From positions 68,442 through 132,441 of the forward strand of contig CALEZT010000089.1 of NCBI GenBank assembly GCA_937927975.1: DNA of 64,000 bases, written 5' to 3'. The notes beneath the pieces were generated by a model. It did no database searches and was not told where the DNA came from. It saw nothing but the letters and a program-made list of their open reading frames with translations. The position numbers were made by a program, and so were the translations under genes. This document shows positions 1 to 9,489 of this stretch, one piece after another. This DNA is from an uncultured Phycisphaerales bacterium (GTDB lineage: Bacteria > Planctomycetota > Phycisphaerae > Sedimentisphaerales > Anaerobacaceae). Position 1 is the stretch's first letter, and the number at the start of each line of letters is the position of its first letter.

Positions 1-3000
1 GACGGTGGCCAGGTGCAGTCCGCCCGCGGCTGGATCGGGGGCGTGGACACCGACGTCGTTACCTATGAGGAGGCCTTGTTCGCGGGGTACGGAAGTCCTT
101 CCGGCATCGGCTCGGTGACCGTGATCGGTGACGATGGGGAGGAGGAGGGCCAGAACTCCCAGTGGACCATCGACGAGTACCTTGTCGTCGGCGGGTCGGG
201 GGTTGGCTTTCTTTCCATTCAGGACAACGGCGTCGTAACCGTCCCGGAGGCATACATCGGCGGCATGCCGGTGGTGCTGGGCGAGGAAGAGGAGTTCTCA
301 AGTGACCTCCTGGCCCATGGGGACGGAACCCTTAACGTGTATTCCGGCGGCACGCTGAACGTCACCGGCGAAGCGACCCTGTACGTGGGATACAGCGGGA
401 CCGGCGAATTGAATGTGGAGGGCGGGGGGGATGTGACGGCGGAATCCGTCGTGGTCGGCACTGCGCCGGACGTCACCGGAACGGTGATCGTCACGGGCGC
501 GGGCTCCACGTTGACGGCCGAGGACGCAACGATCGGCGCCTGGGGCACGGGGAATGTGACCATCTCCGCAGGGGGGCAAGTGACGGCGCAGTATATGTCG
601 ATCGGCGGGTTCAACGCCGACGACGTGGACGATCTGCCCCAGGAGGTCCTCGATGAGTTCGGAGACGGTCTGGGCACCGGCGTCGTGACGGTGATGGGAG
701 ACGGTTCGAGTCTCAGCGTCACCGGCGACTATCCCCTTCTGGTCGGCTACTTTGGAACCGGAACGCTGACCGCCAGCGAAGGCGGCTCGGTGGAAAGTGA
801 CTCTCTGATGGTCGGCGCCGCCCCCGATGCCACCGGCACGGTGACGATTGACGACGCGGAACTCGCCATAGCCGGCAGTGCGGCCGTCGGCGCCTGGGGC
901 CAGGGGAACTTGACCGTCTCAGGCGGGTCGGAGGCTTCCGTCGGCACGCTGTATATCGGCGGCTTCGACGAAGACGAGGCGCCGGAGGAACTGGTTGAAG
1001 CGTTCGGGGATCCTCTCGGGACCGGCACCGTGGCGGTCACCGGCGCCGGCTCGGTGCTCGACGTGACGGAAGACAACGCCGTCTACATCGGCTACAGCGG
1101 CAGCGGCACGCTCGAAATCCTCAACGGCGGCCAGGTCAATAGCAATACGGGCCGTGTCGGTTTCCTCGAAGACAGCACCGGCCTGGTGATGGTTGACGGG
1201 ATCGACTCCCTGTGGAGGATCACCGGTTCCGGTGCCCATCTCGAACCTCTCGCGGCTGGAGAAGGCGAGGTGATCGTCCGCAACGGCGGCCAGATTGTCG
1301 TTACCGGTCACACCGGCGGCCTGGACGTGGCGGGGAACATCACCGTGGGCTCCGAGGGATCGAACAACGAGTTCTCGCTCGGCGACGGGAGCGACGTTTA
1401 CTCCGAGGGGCTCGTGATCGGCGGCTACGACCCCGAGTTCGAGACCCTGGCGGAGTACTTTGACGCGGACCTCGGCGACGGCAGCGGCGCGGTGACCATC
1501 GCGGACAACGGTTCCGTATGGGACGCCGAGTATGTGATCGTTGGCATGGGAGGCCAAGGCAGCCTCGATATCCTCGGTGGCGGCGAGATCATGGACACCT
1601 TCGGCTGGATCGGCATGGCGCCGGGTGCCATTGGCACGGCGACCCTGGACACCGGCTCCCGCTGGGTGAATAGCGAGGAGCTGGCGGTGGGCGTCTGGGG
1701 CTCGGGCACCCTGGATATCCTGGGAGGCAGCCGAGTCTATGCGGCGGATGTTTACATCGGCGGTGTGCCGCTGAGTATGTTCGAGGGCGAGTACACGGAG
1801 GAAATGATCCCCACCGGCACGGGCGTGGTGAACGTCGCCGGCGAAGGTTCCAGACTCTATGCTACGCAGCTTGACAGCCTGTATGTGGGCTACTACGGCG
1901 ACGGTGCGTTGAATGTCACCGAAGGTGGCTATGTCGTGAGCAATACGGCGGGAGTGGCCGTCATGCCGGGCAGCGTCGGCGCCGTGACCGTCGGCGGTGG
2001 AAGCTATGATGAGGGAGAGGAGGGGTTCAATTTCACCCCATCTACCTGGCAGAACTACTCCTCGATGTTCGTCGGCGGCTACGGGGTCGGCGAAATGACG
2101 ATCCTGGACGGCGGCCTCGTGGACATCAATCAGAACCTGTATATCGGCGGTTTCGATCCGGACTTCTTCGGCATTGACGTGGAGGCCATCGGCTACGATC
2201 CCAACGGCACCGGCACGGTCACGGTCACCGGTGAAGGTTCCACGCTCTATGGCACGGGCCTTCAGGAACTCTACGTGGGCTACTCCGGCGACGGCACGCT
2301 GAGCATCGAAGATGGCGGCTACGTCGAAAGCGGCGTCACCGCCATCGGCCTGCTGCCGGACAGCACGGGGGCCGTGACGGTGGATGGAGTGGCCGGGGAC
2401 GGTGAAGGTGACGTCTCCCTCTGGGAGAACCTCGGTTCGATTGTCGTGGGTGGCTACGGCGACGGAACATTGACCGTCTCCAACGGCGGCGAAGTCTACT
2501 CGAGCGAACTGTACATTGGTGGATACGATCCCGACAGTCTTCCTTTCGATGTCGGTGAGATCGATTCCTATCCCGATGGGACCGGCGCGGTGACTGTCAC
2601 GGGCGAAGGGTCCTATTTCGAGACGGAAGTCCTGGTGGCCGGCGTTACCGGCGACGGCACTCTGAATGTCCTGGCCGGCGGTGAGGTGGAAAGCGAGGCC
2701 GGCATCGTCGCGTTCGGGCCGGACAGCGTCGGCAACGTCGTCGTCAACGGCGACGGCTCGACGTGGACCCTCGTCGATCTGGACGAAGAGGAGGAGAACT
2801 GGTCCATCCTCGGCGTGGGCATCTACGGCACCGGCCAGTTGACCGTCTCCAACGGCGGGCAGGTGACCGTTGCCGACGCCGTGGTGGGCGGGTTTGACCT
2901 TGAGGACCTCGGCATGCCGCAGTACTACGATTTGTTCGGCGATCCCAACGGCAACGGAACGATCAATGTGACCGGCCTCGGTTCCCTGCTGGATGTGGAG

Positions 3001-5025
3001 TACGAGCTGTGCATTGGCCACAGCGGCCTCGGCACTCTGCTGATCTCCAACGGCGGCCGGGTGAACACAGGAGACGACGCCTTCGTCGGCGACGAGCCCA
3101 ACGGCGTCGGCGCCGTCTCGGTCACTGGGGCGGCGGAAGAGCCGTCTCAGTGGGTGATCTCGGACGACCTGTACGTCGGCGGTTACGGGACGGGCGCTCT
3201 GACGATCAGCGACGGGGGCGAAGTCATCACGGACGAAGACGCCTTCATCGGCTATGGCGAATCCGGCAGCGGCACGGTCGTCGTGACCGGCGAGGACTCG
3301 ATCTGGATGGTCGGCGAGCAACTGTACGTGGGCGGACACGAGGAAGGCGCCGCGGGGGATGGCTCATTGTACGTCAACGACGGCGGTCAGGTCACCGTCT
3401 GGGACGAGATGTACGTTTGGGAGACCGGCCTCGTCGGCGGCGACGGCACGATCACCGTGATGAATCCGACGACTCTCCACAACTACGGAACCATCGCTCC
3501 GGGCGACGACGGGATCGGTACGCTGACCATCGAGGGCAGTGTGGTCTTCCACGAAGGCTCCACCTTTGCGGTCGATATCAACAACACGACGAGCGACAGA
3601 CTCACCATCTCGGGGGAAGTGACAATCGAAGGCGGCACCGTCCAGGTCAGTTCCGAAGGCACGATCATAGGCGAGCATTCCTACCAGATCCTGGATGGCT
3701 ATCTTGTCAACGGTGAATTCGACGTGCTTGATACGGCGTTGCTGGACTTCACGGTCGTTGATGCCAACCTGACGTATCCGGGCAGTTCTGTCTGGCTCTA
3801 CCTCACGGCGGAGGAATTCAACGATCCGAACGTTGCCCAAACCTACAATCAACGCCAGGTCGCCGGGGCCCTCCAGGATATCGGCGAGGAAGGCGGCAAT
3901 GACGTCACGGATGCGGTGCAGGATCTTGAGACCGCCGACGATGTTCGCGGCGCATACGATCAATTGAGCGGTCAGACCCGACCTCCGCTGGCGCCGATGA
4001 CGATCGCAGGCAGCTCCAAGTTCCTGGGTACCGTGACCAGCCGCGTCCAGACCGTCAAGACCGGTCTGGTGGCCGGCGCGTTCGACTCCAAGCTGCTGGC
4101 GGCTGCCGGGCCGGACCAGGCCCTCGGCGGATCCACCAGCCGGGGCGGTCAGGATTTCGCCGTCGGCAATGGAACGAGCGTTTTGGCCGACAAGCGGTGG
4201 GGCCTCTGGGGCCGGGGCTATGGCCTGTACGGCGACCGCGATTCCGGCGATGAACTGCCCGGCTACGGCTACCACATCTTCGGCGGCAGTTTCGGCGTGG
4301 ACTACCAGTTCACCGAGACTCTGCTGGCCGGCTTGGTTGGCGGCATGTCCGAGGGCGACGTGGACTTCGACAACTCGCGGGACAGCACCGACTTCGGCGC
4401 AGCCCACATCGGCCTCTACGGCAGCCTGGCCTGGGATGTCTGGAACGTGGATGCCGTCGCGACCTACGCCAATCTGGACTACGAAACCCGTCGGTTCGTC
4501 GATCTGCTCGACGAGCGGCTCTCGGGCAACTTCGACGGTTCGGAGTTCGCGGCCTACGTGGAGGTCAGTCGCGATTACGAGCTGGCCCCGGACCTGACCC
4601 TGGCGCCCCTGGCGTCGGTGCAGTACACGTATCTCGATCTGGACTCCTACACCGAAACCGGCGGGGTCAGCGCCCTGACGTTCGAGAGCCAGACGCACGA
4701 ATCGATTCGCGGCTCGCTCGGCGCTCGGCTGACGAAGCGACTGATCGAGACGGCCGGCGACTTCCGGGCCGATGTTCAGCTTCGAGGCCGTTGGGTGCAC
4801 GAGTTCGGCGACGACCGTGCCAGCGTGGACACGTCCTTTGCCAGCGATCCGACGGTGGTCTTCACGGTCAAGGACGACGCAATTTCCCGCGACAGCGCCG
4901 TGCTGGGGCTGGGCTTCCTGACCGAACTCAACGACCGTACGCGGGCGTACTTCGACTACGACACGCGGCTCAACAGCGACGAGACCGTCCACGTGTTCAG
5001 CGCCTCGCTGCAATACCGCTGGTAA
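1..5025 (+). CDS. Autotransporter with T5SS/PEP-CTERM-associated repeats (5' end outside window)
   Basis: The frame is open from base 1 and the first codons (Asp-Gly-Gly-Gln) continue the repeat pattern, so the true start and signal peptide lie upstream. Residues 1 to about 1150 are tandem strand-loop-strand repeats: GxGxVTVTGxGS, then LYVGYxGxGTL, then a GG turn, then YIGGFDP. They resemble the T5SS/PEP-CTERM-associated repeat family, which folds as a beta-helix. A spacer follows, then a C-terminal 12-strand autotransporter barrel from about residue 1390. The last residue is Trp after Gln-Tyr-Arg, the aromatic end expected for outer-membrane barrel assembly. The protein is probably a very large surface-exposed adhesin-like type Va protein. 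Its ligand is unknown. It stands alone, followed by a terminator hairpin. Confidence 0.88.
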   Translation, partial: DGGQVQSARGWIGGVDTDVVTYEEALFAGYGSPSGIGSVTVIGDDGEEEGQNSQWTIDEYLVVGGSGVGFLSIQDNGVVTVPEAYIGGMPVVLGEEEEFSSDLLAHGDGTLNVYSGGTLNVTGEATLYVGYSGTGELNVEGGGDVTAESVVVGTAPDVTGTVIVTGAGSTLTAEDATIGAWGTGNVTISAGGQVTAQYMSIGGFNADDVDDLPQEVLDEFGDGLGTGVVTVMGDGSSLSVTGDYPLLVGYFGTGTLTASEGGSVESDSLMVGAAPDATGTVTIDDAELAIAGSAAVGAWGQGNLTVSGGSEASVGTLYIGGFDEDEAPEELVEAFGDPLGTGTVAVTGAGSVLDVTEDNAVYIGYSGSGTLEILNGGQVNSNTGRVGFLEDSTGLVMVDGIDSLWRITGSGAHLEPLAAGEGEVIVRNGGQIVVTGHTGGLDVAGNITVGSEGSNNEFSLGDGSDVYSEGLVIGGYDPEFETLAEYFDADLGDGSGAVTIADNGSVWDAEYVIVGMGGQGSLDILGGGEIMDTFGWIGMAPGAIGTATLDTGSRWVNSEELAVGVWGSGTLDILGGSRVYAADVYIGGVPLSMFEGEYTEEMIPTGTGVVNVAGEGSRLYATQLDSLYVGYYGDGALNVTEGGYVVSNTAGVAVMPGSVGAVTVGGGSYDEGEEGFNFTPSTWQNYSSMFVGGYGVGEMTILDGGLVDINQNLYIGGFDPDFFGIDVEAIGYDPNGTGTVTVTGEGSTLYGTGLQELYVGYSGDGTLSIEDGGYVESGVTAIGLLPDSTGAVTVDGVAGDGEGDVSLWENLGSIVVGGYGDGTLTVSNGGEVYSSELYIGGYDPDSLPFDVGEIDSYPDGTGAVTVTGEGSYFETEVLVAGVTGDGTLNVLAGGEVESEAGIVAFGPDSVGNVVVNGDGSTWTLVDLDEEEENWSILGVGIYGTGQLTVSNGGQVTVADAVVGGFDLEDLGMPQYYDLFGDPNGNGTINVTGLGSLLDVEYELCIGHSGLGTLLISNGGRVNTGDDAFVGDEPNGVGAVSVTGAAEEPSQWVISDDLYVGGYGTGALTISDGGEVITDEDAFIGYGESGSGTVVVTGEDSIWMVGEQLYVGGHEEGAAGDGSLYVNDGGQVTVWDEMYVWETGLVGGDGTITVMNPTTLHNYGTIAPGDDGIGTLTIEGSVVFHEGSTFAVDINNTTSDRLTISGEVTIEGGTVQVSSEGTIIGEHSYQILDGYLVNGEFDVLDTALLDFTVVDANLTYPGSSVWLYLTAEEFNDPNVAQTYNQRQVAGALQDIGEEGGNDVTDAVQDLETADDVRGAYDQLSGQTRPPLAPMTIAGSSKFLGTVTSRVQTVKTGLVAGAFDSKLLAAAGPDQALGGSTSRGGQDFAVGNGTSVLADKRWGLWGRGYGLYGDRDSGDELPGYGYHIFGGSFGVDYQFTETLLAGLVGGMSEGDVDFDNSRDSTDFGAAHIGLYGSLAWDVWNVDAVATYANLDYETRRFVDLLDERLSGNFDGSEFAAYVEVSRDYELAPDLTLAPLASVQYTYLDLDSYTETGGVSALTFESQTHESIRGSLGARLTKRLIETAGDFRADVQLRGRWVHEFGDDRASVDTSFASDPTVVFTVKDDAISRDSAVLGLGFLTELNDRTRAYFDYDTRLNSDETVHVFSASLQYRW

Positions 5026-5058
5026 TTCAACCGGCGTCGAATCTCCAGTCCAATCCAC

Positions 5059-5094
5059 ATCGGGGCCGGCCATGAGCCGGCCCCGATCGATTCT
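5059..5094 (+). terminator. Terminator hairpin after the autotransporter gene
   Basis: A perfect 12-bp stem (5059-5070 with 5076-5087) closes a 5-nt loop 34 bases after the stop codon. It is very GC-rich. The tail (CGATTCT) is only weakly T-rich, so it may need a factor or act mainly as an mRNA 3' stabiliser. Confidence 0.6.
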
Positions 5095-5412
5095 CCCCTG
5101 AATCGTGCGGTGTTTCACGCCTCCGCGACGATCACTCGATTTCCCTCTCGAAGAAGAGGTTCGTGGGCATTTTCCGTGAACCGCAGGCTCCTGTCCCTGT
5201 ATATATTGGAAACGCGGCTCAGAGGCCCGTGTGAAGGTTGAGCCCGGAGGGTGCAGGACAGAAGTCAAGAACAATCAAGAGTAGAATCGGGAACAATGGA
5301 GTGGGGGCTGGCGCAAGCCGGAAGGATTCTCGGGCCAGACGCATCGCTCAATCCCGCCCAAATACATCTTCGCATGTAGTCATCACGACAAGGCAGGAAT
5401 AAAGGATCACCA
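5095..5412. other. Intergenic region upstream of the PEP-CTERM gene
   Basis: I see no gene here. A TATATATT run at 5200-5207 could be a -10 element for the next gene, but no convincing -35 is spaced correctly. An AAAGGA ribosome-binding site lies at about 5400-5405, just before the start codon at 5413. Confidence 0.4.
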
Positions 5413-6231
5413 ATGGAGCGTTCAAAGTGGATTCTCAGTATAGGCGCACTGGCGTGCGTCTCGTGGCTTCCGGCCGGGGCGGTCCCCACATGGCCGAGCC
5501 TGGACAGCGATTGGAGTACGGTCATGATGGGAGGGTCGCCCTATGTGGACGCCCGGACCAATGACCCTTGGGACAACCGCGGCACCCCGCCGCAGGGCCC
5601 GGTGGACATCGTGGGAGGGATTGATCAGAGTGGAAACGGTCCGTTTGGGGCCGGTTTCTGGGCCTATAACGCCAATGACCTGATGTTTCGAATGAGAGTG
5701 GACACCGATCCGAGCGTCGGCGGACAGTTCGTCTGGACGGCGCTGCTGAACACGGACGCGGATTCCGACGTCGATTGGGCGGTTCAACTGGATCTGTCCG
5801 GAGACAACCAGGTGGAACTCGTGCAGGCGATTTCCGGCGGGCCTTCCAACGGGTGGGACATCACCCTCGCTGGCACTCCCCACAGCATCGGTTTTGACGC
5901 GGCCACATACTCGCGCTTCGTGAACGCCTCCGGGACTCTCGACCCGCCGTACACGGGTTCCCAGTTCCACGGGCCCGGCCCGGCCAACGACGATTGGTTC
6001 GTGGACATCGCCATCCCTCTTGCGACATTCACCGCCGCCAGCGGATGGCAGCCCGGCGACCCGCTGGGCATCGCGTTCTCGACCTCATCGACGCACACGC
6101 TCGACAACAAGGACCGACCGGACTATCGGATCTGGGGCGATGTTCCCGCTGTCCCTGCTCCCGGGGCTCTGATCCTTGGAGGGCTGGGCGCCGGCGTGGT
6201 CGGGTGGCTTCGCCGAAGCAGGCTGCTGTAG
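5413..6231 (+). CDS. PEP-CTERM sorting-domain exported protein
   Basis: 272 residues. The N-terminus is a Sec signal peptide (basic start, hydrophobic core, cleavage near AGA-VP). The C-terminal 26 residues form a PEP-CTERM-type anchor: VPAPGA, a Gly/Leu/Val hydrophobic helix, then an Arg-rich tail (WLRRSR). This is the usual substrate architecture for exosortase processing. The middle (about 30-245) is rich in Asp, Gly and Trp with beta-strand character. It could be a carbohydrate-binding-like domain, but I do not recognise it. The start has an AAAGGA site 7 bases upstream, and a strong terminator follows. No exosortase gene is in the window. Its neighbour, the repeat autotransporter, belongs to a family named for co-occurrence with PEP-CTERM systems. 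Confidence 0.85.
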   Translation: MERSKWILSIGALACVSWLPAGAVPTWPSLDSDWSTVMMGGSPYVDARTNDPWDNRGTPPQGPVDIVGGIDQSGNGPFGAGFWAYNANDLMFRMRVDTDPSVGGQFVWTALLNTDADSDVDWAVQLDLSGDNQVELVQAISGGPSNGWDITLAGTPHSIGFDAATYSRFVNASGTLDPPYTGSQFHGPGPANDDWFVDIAIPLATFTAASGWQPGDPLGIAFSTSSTHTLDNKDRPDYRIWGDVPAVPAPGALILGGLGAGVVGWLRRSRLL

Positions 6232-6256
6232 GGTTCAAGTCGATTGTTTCTCCACA

Positions 6257-6284
6257 GGGCTGCGGGTTCGTCCGCAGCCCTTTT
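6257..6284 (+). terminator. Rho-independent terminator of the PEP-CTERM gene
   Basis: A 9-bp perfect stem (6257-6265 with 6272-6280), loop GTTCGT, then TTTT. It lies 26 bases after the stop codon and in front of the convergent symporter gene. Confidence 0.85.
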
Positions 6285-6357
6285 GACTGATAGGAAAGCG
6301 ATTCATCTCTGTGACCCAGGATCGGCGAGGATGACGGTCGGGGCACCCGCTTGCCGA

Positions 6358-8556
6358 TCAGCATGGCAGGCAAGTTCGTGACGTTGGCTCTCCGACGGCG
6401 CGGCGATTCCCGACGAGGTAGCCCAGGCAGAAGGTCATGGCGGTTGCGATGGGAAAGTGCCACGGCCAGGCGAGCGTGATATGTACGGGCCGGTTATCGG
6501 GTGTGGTCCCGACCACGGCCAGGCTCAGGACCAGAACCAGCAGCACTGCGACGGCGATGTAGAAGATCTTCTCGGGCTGTTGTCGAAGCCGACGAAAGGC
6601 TTGGACCAGCAGAATCACCGAGGCCGCCACGACAATCCCCTGCGGGACGGTCTGGTGCCAACTCAGGGCGAAGACCGTCAGCATGGACAGAGGAACGCCC
6701 CAGAGCAAACCGAGGTCGTCGCGTCGCGTCGGCAGGAAGGCCAGCAGGAACACGCCCAGCAGACCGCCGTAGGTGTAGGCCGCCATCGCCAGGGCGAACT
6801 GAATCAGATCGGCGTACGAGCGGGCGATGACGTCGCAATAGATGGCAAAGGCGGTGAGCAGGATGCCCCAGATCAGGACGACGACGCGAGAGGCCCTGAC
6901 GTAGTGACGGTCGGAAGCCTGCGGTTTGAGAAACGGCTGGTAGAAGATGGAGATGGTGGACTGGGACAGGGCCGCCAGGAGCGAGTCGAGCGTGGAGATG
7001 GCGGCGGCAAAGATGGCCGCCATGAGCAAGCCGGACAGCAGCGGCGGCATCACGCCGACGATATAGACCGCGAAGACTTTCATGGAGTCGGCATCGACCA
7101 CGACCCGCTCCGGCGCCGTCAGGGGCACATGGCGATAGTAGACGAAGATCGCCGCGCCGACGAAGAGCAGCAGAAGGGTCAACACCTGGGACAGACCGGA
7201 CCAGACGATCGCCTTCCTCGCTTGTCCCGGCCCCTTGCAGGTGAACAGACGCTGCACGAGCAGTTGGTCGGTCCCGTGAGAGGACAGAGTCAGGAAACTG
7301 AAACCGATCAAGCCGCACCAGAGCGTGTACGCTTCGTGGGCGTTGAGATTCAGGTTGAGAACTCGGAACTTCCCGGCATGACCGGCCTCCGAGACGATGG
7401 CGGCCAGACCGCCGTCGAGACGGGTCGAGGCGAACGCCACGGCGGCAACGGCTCCGACAACGAACAGCAGGAACTGAATCGCGTCGGTCCACACAACGGT
7501 CGTGATCCCGCCCATGAGGGTCCAACCGATGGAGACGACGCCGATCAGGACGATGGAGGTAGTGACGTCAGTGCCGGTGACGACCTGAAGAGCTTTGGCC
7601 GCGATGTAGATGCGCGCGCCCTGGGCGAGGATGCCGCCAATCATGAAGAGGCCTGTGGTGAGGTTCTTCATGCGCGGGCCCAACTGCCGGCCGATGTACT
7701 CGTACGGCGAGTAGATCTCGCGTTCGTAATAGGCGGGGATGAAGAAGTAGCCGATGAGCAAGCGCGCCAGGATGGTCCCGAGGGCGAGTTGGATGTAGGT
7801 CATGTCCCCGCCTGCGGAAAAGACCAGGGCCGGAACGACGAGGAACGTCGCGGCCGACAGTTCCGTGGCGATGACGGAGCCGCAGACAGCGGGCCAGGGC
7901 AGCCTGCGCCCGCCGAGAAAGAAGTCTCTCATCGAAACCTGCTTGCCGGCCAGCAGGCCGCCCAGCACTGTTGTTATCGCGAGGTACGCGACAATGACGA
8001 GCCAGGCCCGCGCGCCGAACTTGCGCGAGACGGTTTCGAGGGCGGTTCCGACGCGACGGGACTGAATCTCCCGTTCCAGGGCCGCAATACGCGTCTCGGC
8101 CCGCTGGAGCGAAGCCTGGTGCTCCCGTGCAACGCGCAGGGCGCGGAGATGCACAAGACCCATTCCGTCACGGCCCTGTGTACGCTCGGCAAACGACGTC
8201 CAGCGGGTTGCGGCTCGCGCGAGTTCATCGCGCTCCGCGCGGGCGGCGTCCCGTTGCGTCCGCAACTCTGCCCATTGCGCCAGGAGCGAGTCTCTTTTCG
8301 CGGCGTCGGCGGCCGTGAGCAGATCGTCGTCGGAGACGCCCTCCCTGGAGTCTTCGGTTGCGGTCGTCTCGGGAGACTCCGCCGCATTCCAGATCGCGCG
8401 GGCGCGGACCTGCACTTCAGCAGGGAATGAGGCGATGAAATCGTCGAAACGGACGGAATTCTGCGCCGACGCCGGACAGGGGGCCGACAAGGCCATCAGC
8501 GTGACAATCGTCACGAGCGGCATACGAATGCACTGTCGCATATCCGCTGCCATCAT
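6358..8556 (-). CDS. Sodium:solute symporter with an exported coiled-coil N-terminal domain
   Basis: 732 residues. Residues 1-32 look like a cleavable signal peptide ending in SAPCPASAQ. Residues 60-170 are charged and heptad-rich (coiled coil). From about 183 a multi-spanning SSS-family (SLC5-like) transporter begins, with the typical first segments FFLGGRRLPWP and the motif ATELSAATFLVVP; roughly 13-14 membrane helices follow. Ordinary SSS proteins are about 500 residues and lack the soluble N-terminal part. The start overlaps the murQ stop by 4 bases (ATGA), so it is translationally coupled as the last gene of anmK-murQ-symporter. From that context the likely substrate is MurNAc, anhydro-MurNAc or a related amino sugar, taken up with Na+. 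This is inference; the substrate cannot be read from sequence. Confidence 0.85.
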   Translation of the reverse strand: MMAADMRQCIRMPLVTIVTLMALSAPCPASAQNSVRFDDFIASFPAEVQVRARAIWNAAESPETTATEDSREGVSDDDLLTAADAAKRDSLLAQWAELRTQRDAARAERDELARAATRWTSFAERTQGRDGMGLVHLRALRVAREHQASLQRAETRIAALEREIQSRRVGTALETVSRKFGARAWLVIVAYLAITTVLGGLLAGKQVSMRDFFLGGRRLPWPAVCGSVIATELSAATFLVVPALVFSAGGDMTYIQLALGTILARLLIGYFFIPAYYEREIYSPYEYIGRQLGPRMKNLTTGLFMIGGILAQGARIYIAAKALQVVTGTDVTTSIVLIGVVSIGWTLMGGITTVVWTDAIQFLLFVVGAVAAVAFASTRLDGGLAAIVSEAGHAGKFRVLNLNLNAHEAYTLWCGLIGFSFLTLSSHGTDQLLVQRLFTCKGPGQARKAIVWSGLSQVLTLLLLFVGAAIFVYYRHVPLTAPERVVVDADSMKVFAVYIVGVMPPLLSGLLMAAIFAAAISTLDSLLAALSQSTISIFYQPFLKPQASDRHYVRASRVVVLIWGILLTAFAIYCDVIARSYADLIQFALAMAAYTYGGLLGVFLLAFLPTRRDDLGLLWGVPLSMLTVFALSWHQTVPQGIVVAASVILLVQAFRRLRQQPEKIFYIAVAVLLVLVLSLAVVGTTPDNRPVHITLAWPWHFPIATAMTFCLGYLVGNRRAVGEPTSRTCLPC

Positions 8557-9467
8557 GCGGTCTCCCCGGCGTCCGCGATCGCTCTTCGCAGAATCTGGTC
8601 GTTCCTGTCCAGGATCGTCATCGCCTGGTCCAGGCCCACGCGTCGAAAGTGCATGACGACGGCGGGTTTGACCTTGCCCTCAGCTCGATCCAGCAGGGTC
8701 TTGGCCTTGGGCCGCGAGAGGCCAGTCAATTCCATGACGATTCGCAACGAACGGTCGCGGAGCTTTCTGTTGACCGCCTGCAGGTCGACCATGAGGTTGC
8801 CGTGAACCTTGCCCAGCTTGACCATGGCCGTGGTCGTGAGCATGTTGAGCACGAGCTTGGTCGCCGTCCCGGCCTTCATCCGCGTCGAACCAGTCACGAT
8901 CTCCGGCCCGACCACCGGATTGATGATGATGTTGGCGGGGATGGATTGGACGACCTCCGGCGCGCAGGTCACGCACACGGTCTGCGCCCCGAGCTTGCGG
9001 GCTTGGCGCAGCGCGCCGTGCACGAAGGGCGTCACGCCGCAGGCTGCAAGGCCCACGACCACGTCGCGCGAGGTCACCTTTTTCTGGTCGATCTGCGCCG
9101 CGCCGCCTTCGACATCATCCTCGGCCCCTTCGATGGAACGCACCAGCGCCTTGCGGCCGCCTGCGATGATGCCCTGGACCATCGACCGCTTGACGCCGAA
9201 CGTGGGAGGACATTCGGAGGCGTCCAGGACGCCCAGCCTGCCGCTGGTGCCGGCGCCGACGTAGAAGAGCCGCCCGCCTTTGCGAAAGCGGTCCACGATC
9301 GCGTCGATCGCGGCCGCGATGCTTTCTCGCTGCGAACCGACGGCCTCCGGGACGGTCCGGTCTTCGGAGTTGATCAGGTCCACGATCTCCAGCGTGGGCA
9401 GCGTGTCGATGTTCGCGCTTCTCGGATTGCGCTTCTCGGTGGTGGGCAGGCGTTTTCGCGGGGCCAT
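8553..9467 (-). CDS. murQ: N-acetylmuramic acid 6-phosphate etherase MurQ
   Basis: Cleaves the D-lactyl ether of MurNAc-6-phosphate to give GlcNAc-6-phosphate and D-lactate in the cytoplasm. The protein (304 residues from this start) aligns along its whole length with E. coli MurQ: SIS-domain motif GAGTSGRLG, LDASECPPTFGV (Glu83 of E. coli kept), IEGAEDD (Glu114 kept), PVVGPEIVTGSTRMKAGTATK and KLVLNML. Both catalytic glutamates are present, so it should be active. An in-frame GTG at 9488 would add seven residues and lies one base after the anmK stop; I prefer the ATG at 9467. It is the middle gene of anmK-murQ-symporter and uses the AnmK product directly. Confidence 0.95.
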   Translation of the reverse strand: MAPRKRLPTTEKRNPRSANIDTLPTLEIVDLINSEDRTVPEAVGSQRESIAAAIDAIVDRFRKGGRLFYVGAGTSGRLGVLDASECPPTFGVKRSMVQGIIAGGRKALVRSIEGAEDDVEGGAAQIDQKKVTSRDVVVGLAACGVTPFVHGALRQARKLGAQTVCVTCAPEVVQSIPANIIINPVVGPEIVTGSTRMKAGTATKLVLNMLTTTAMVKLGKVHGNLMVDLQAVNRKLRDRSLRIVMELTGLSRPKAKTLLDRAEGKVKPAVVMHFRRVGLDQAMTILDRNDQILRRAIADAGETA

Positions 9468-9489
9468 GTTCGCTTCTCGGAACTCCACG

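Noticed and set aside
919..3339. Long minus-strand open frame opposite the autotransporter
   Set aside because: It mirrors the passenger repeats; the plus-strand barrel end and repeat motifs decide the coding strand.
1..3400. Regularly spaced repeats that might look like a CRISPR or satellite array
   Set aside because: They are degenerate protein-level repeats of an autotransporter passenger, in frame, with no constant DNA repeat.
6457..8430. 657-codon plus-strand open frame
   Set aside because: Antisense to the symporter, which has clear membrane helices and family motifs.
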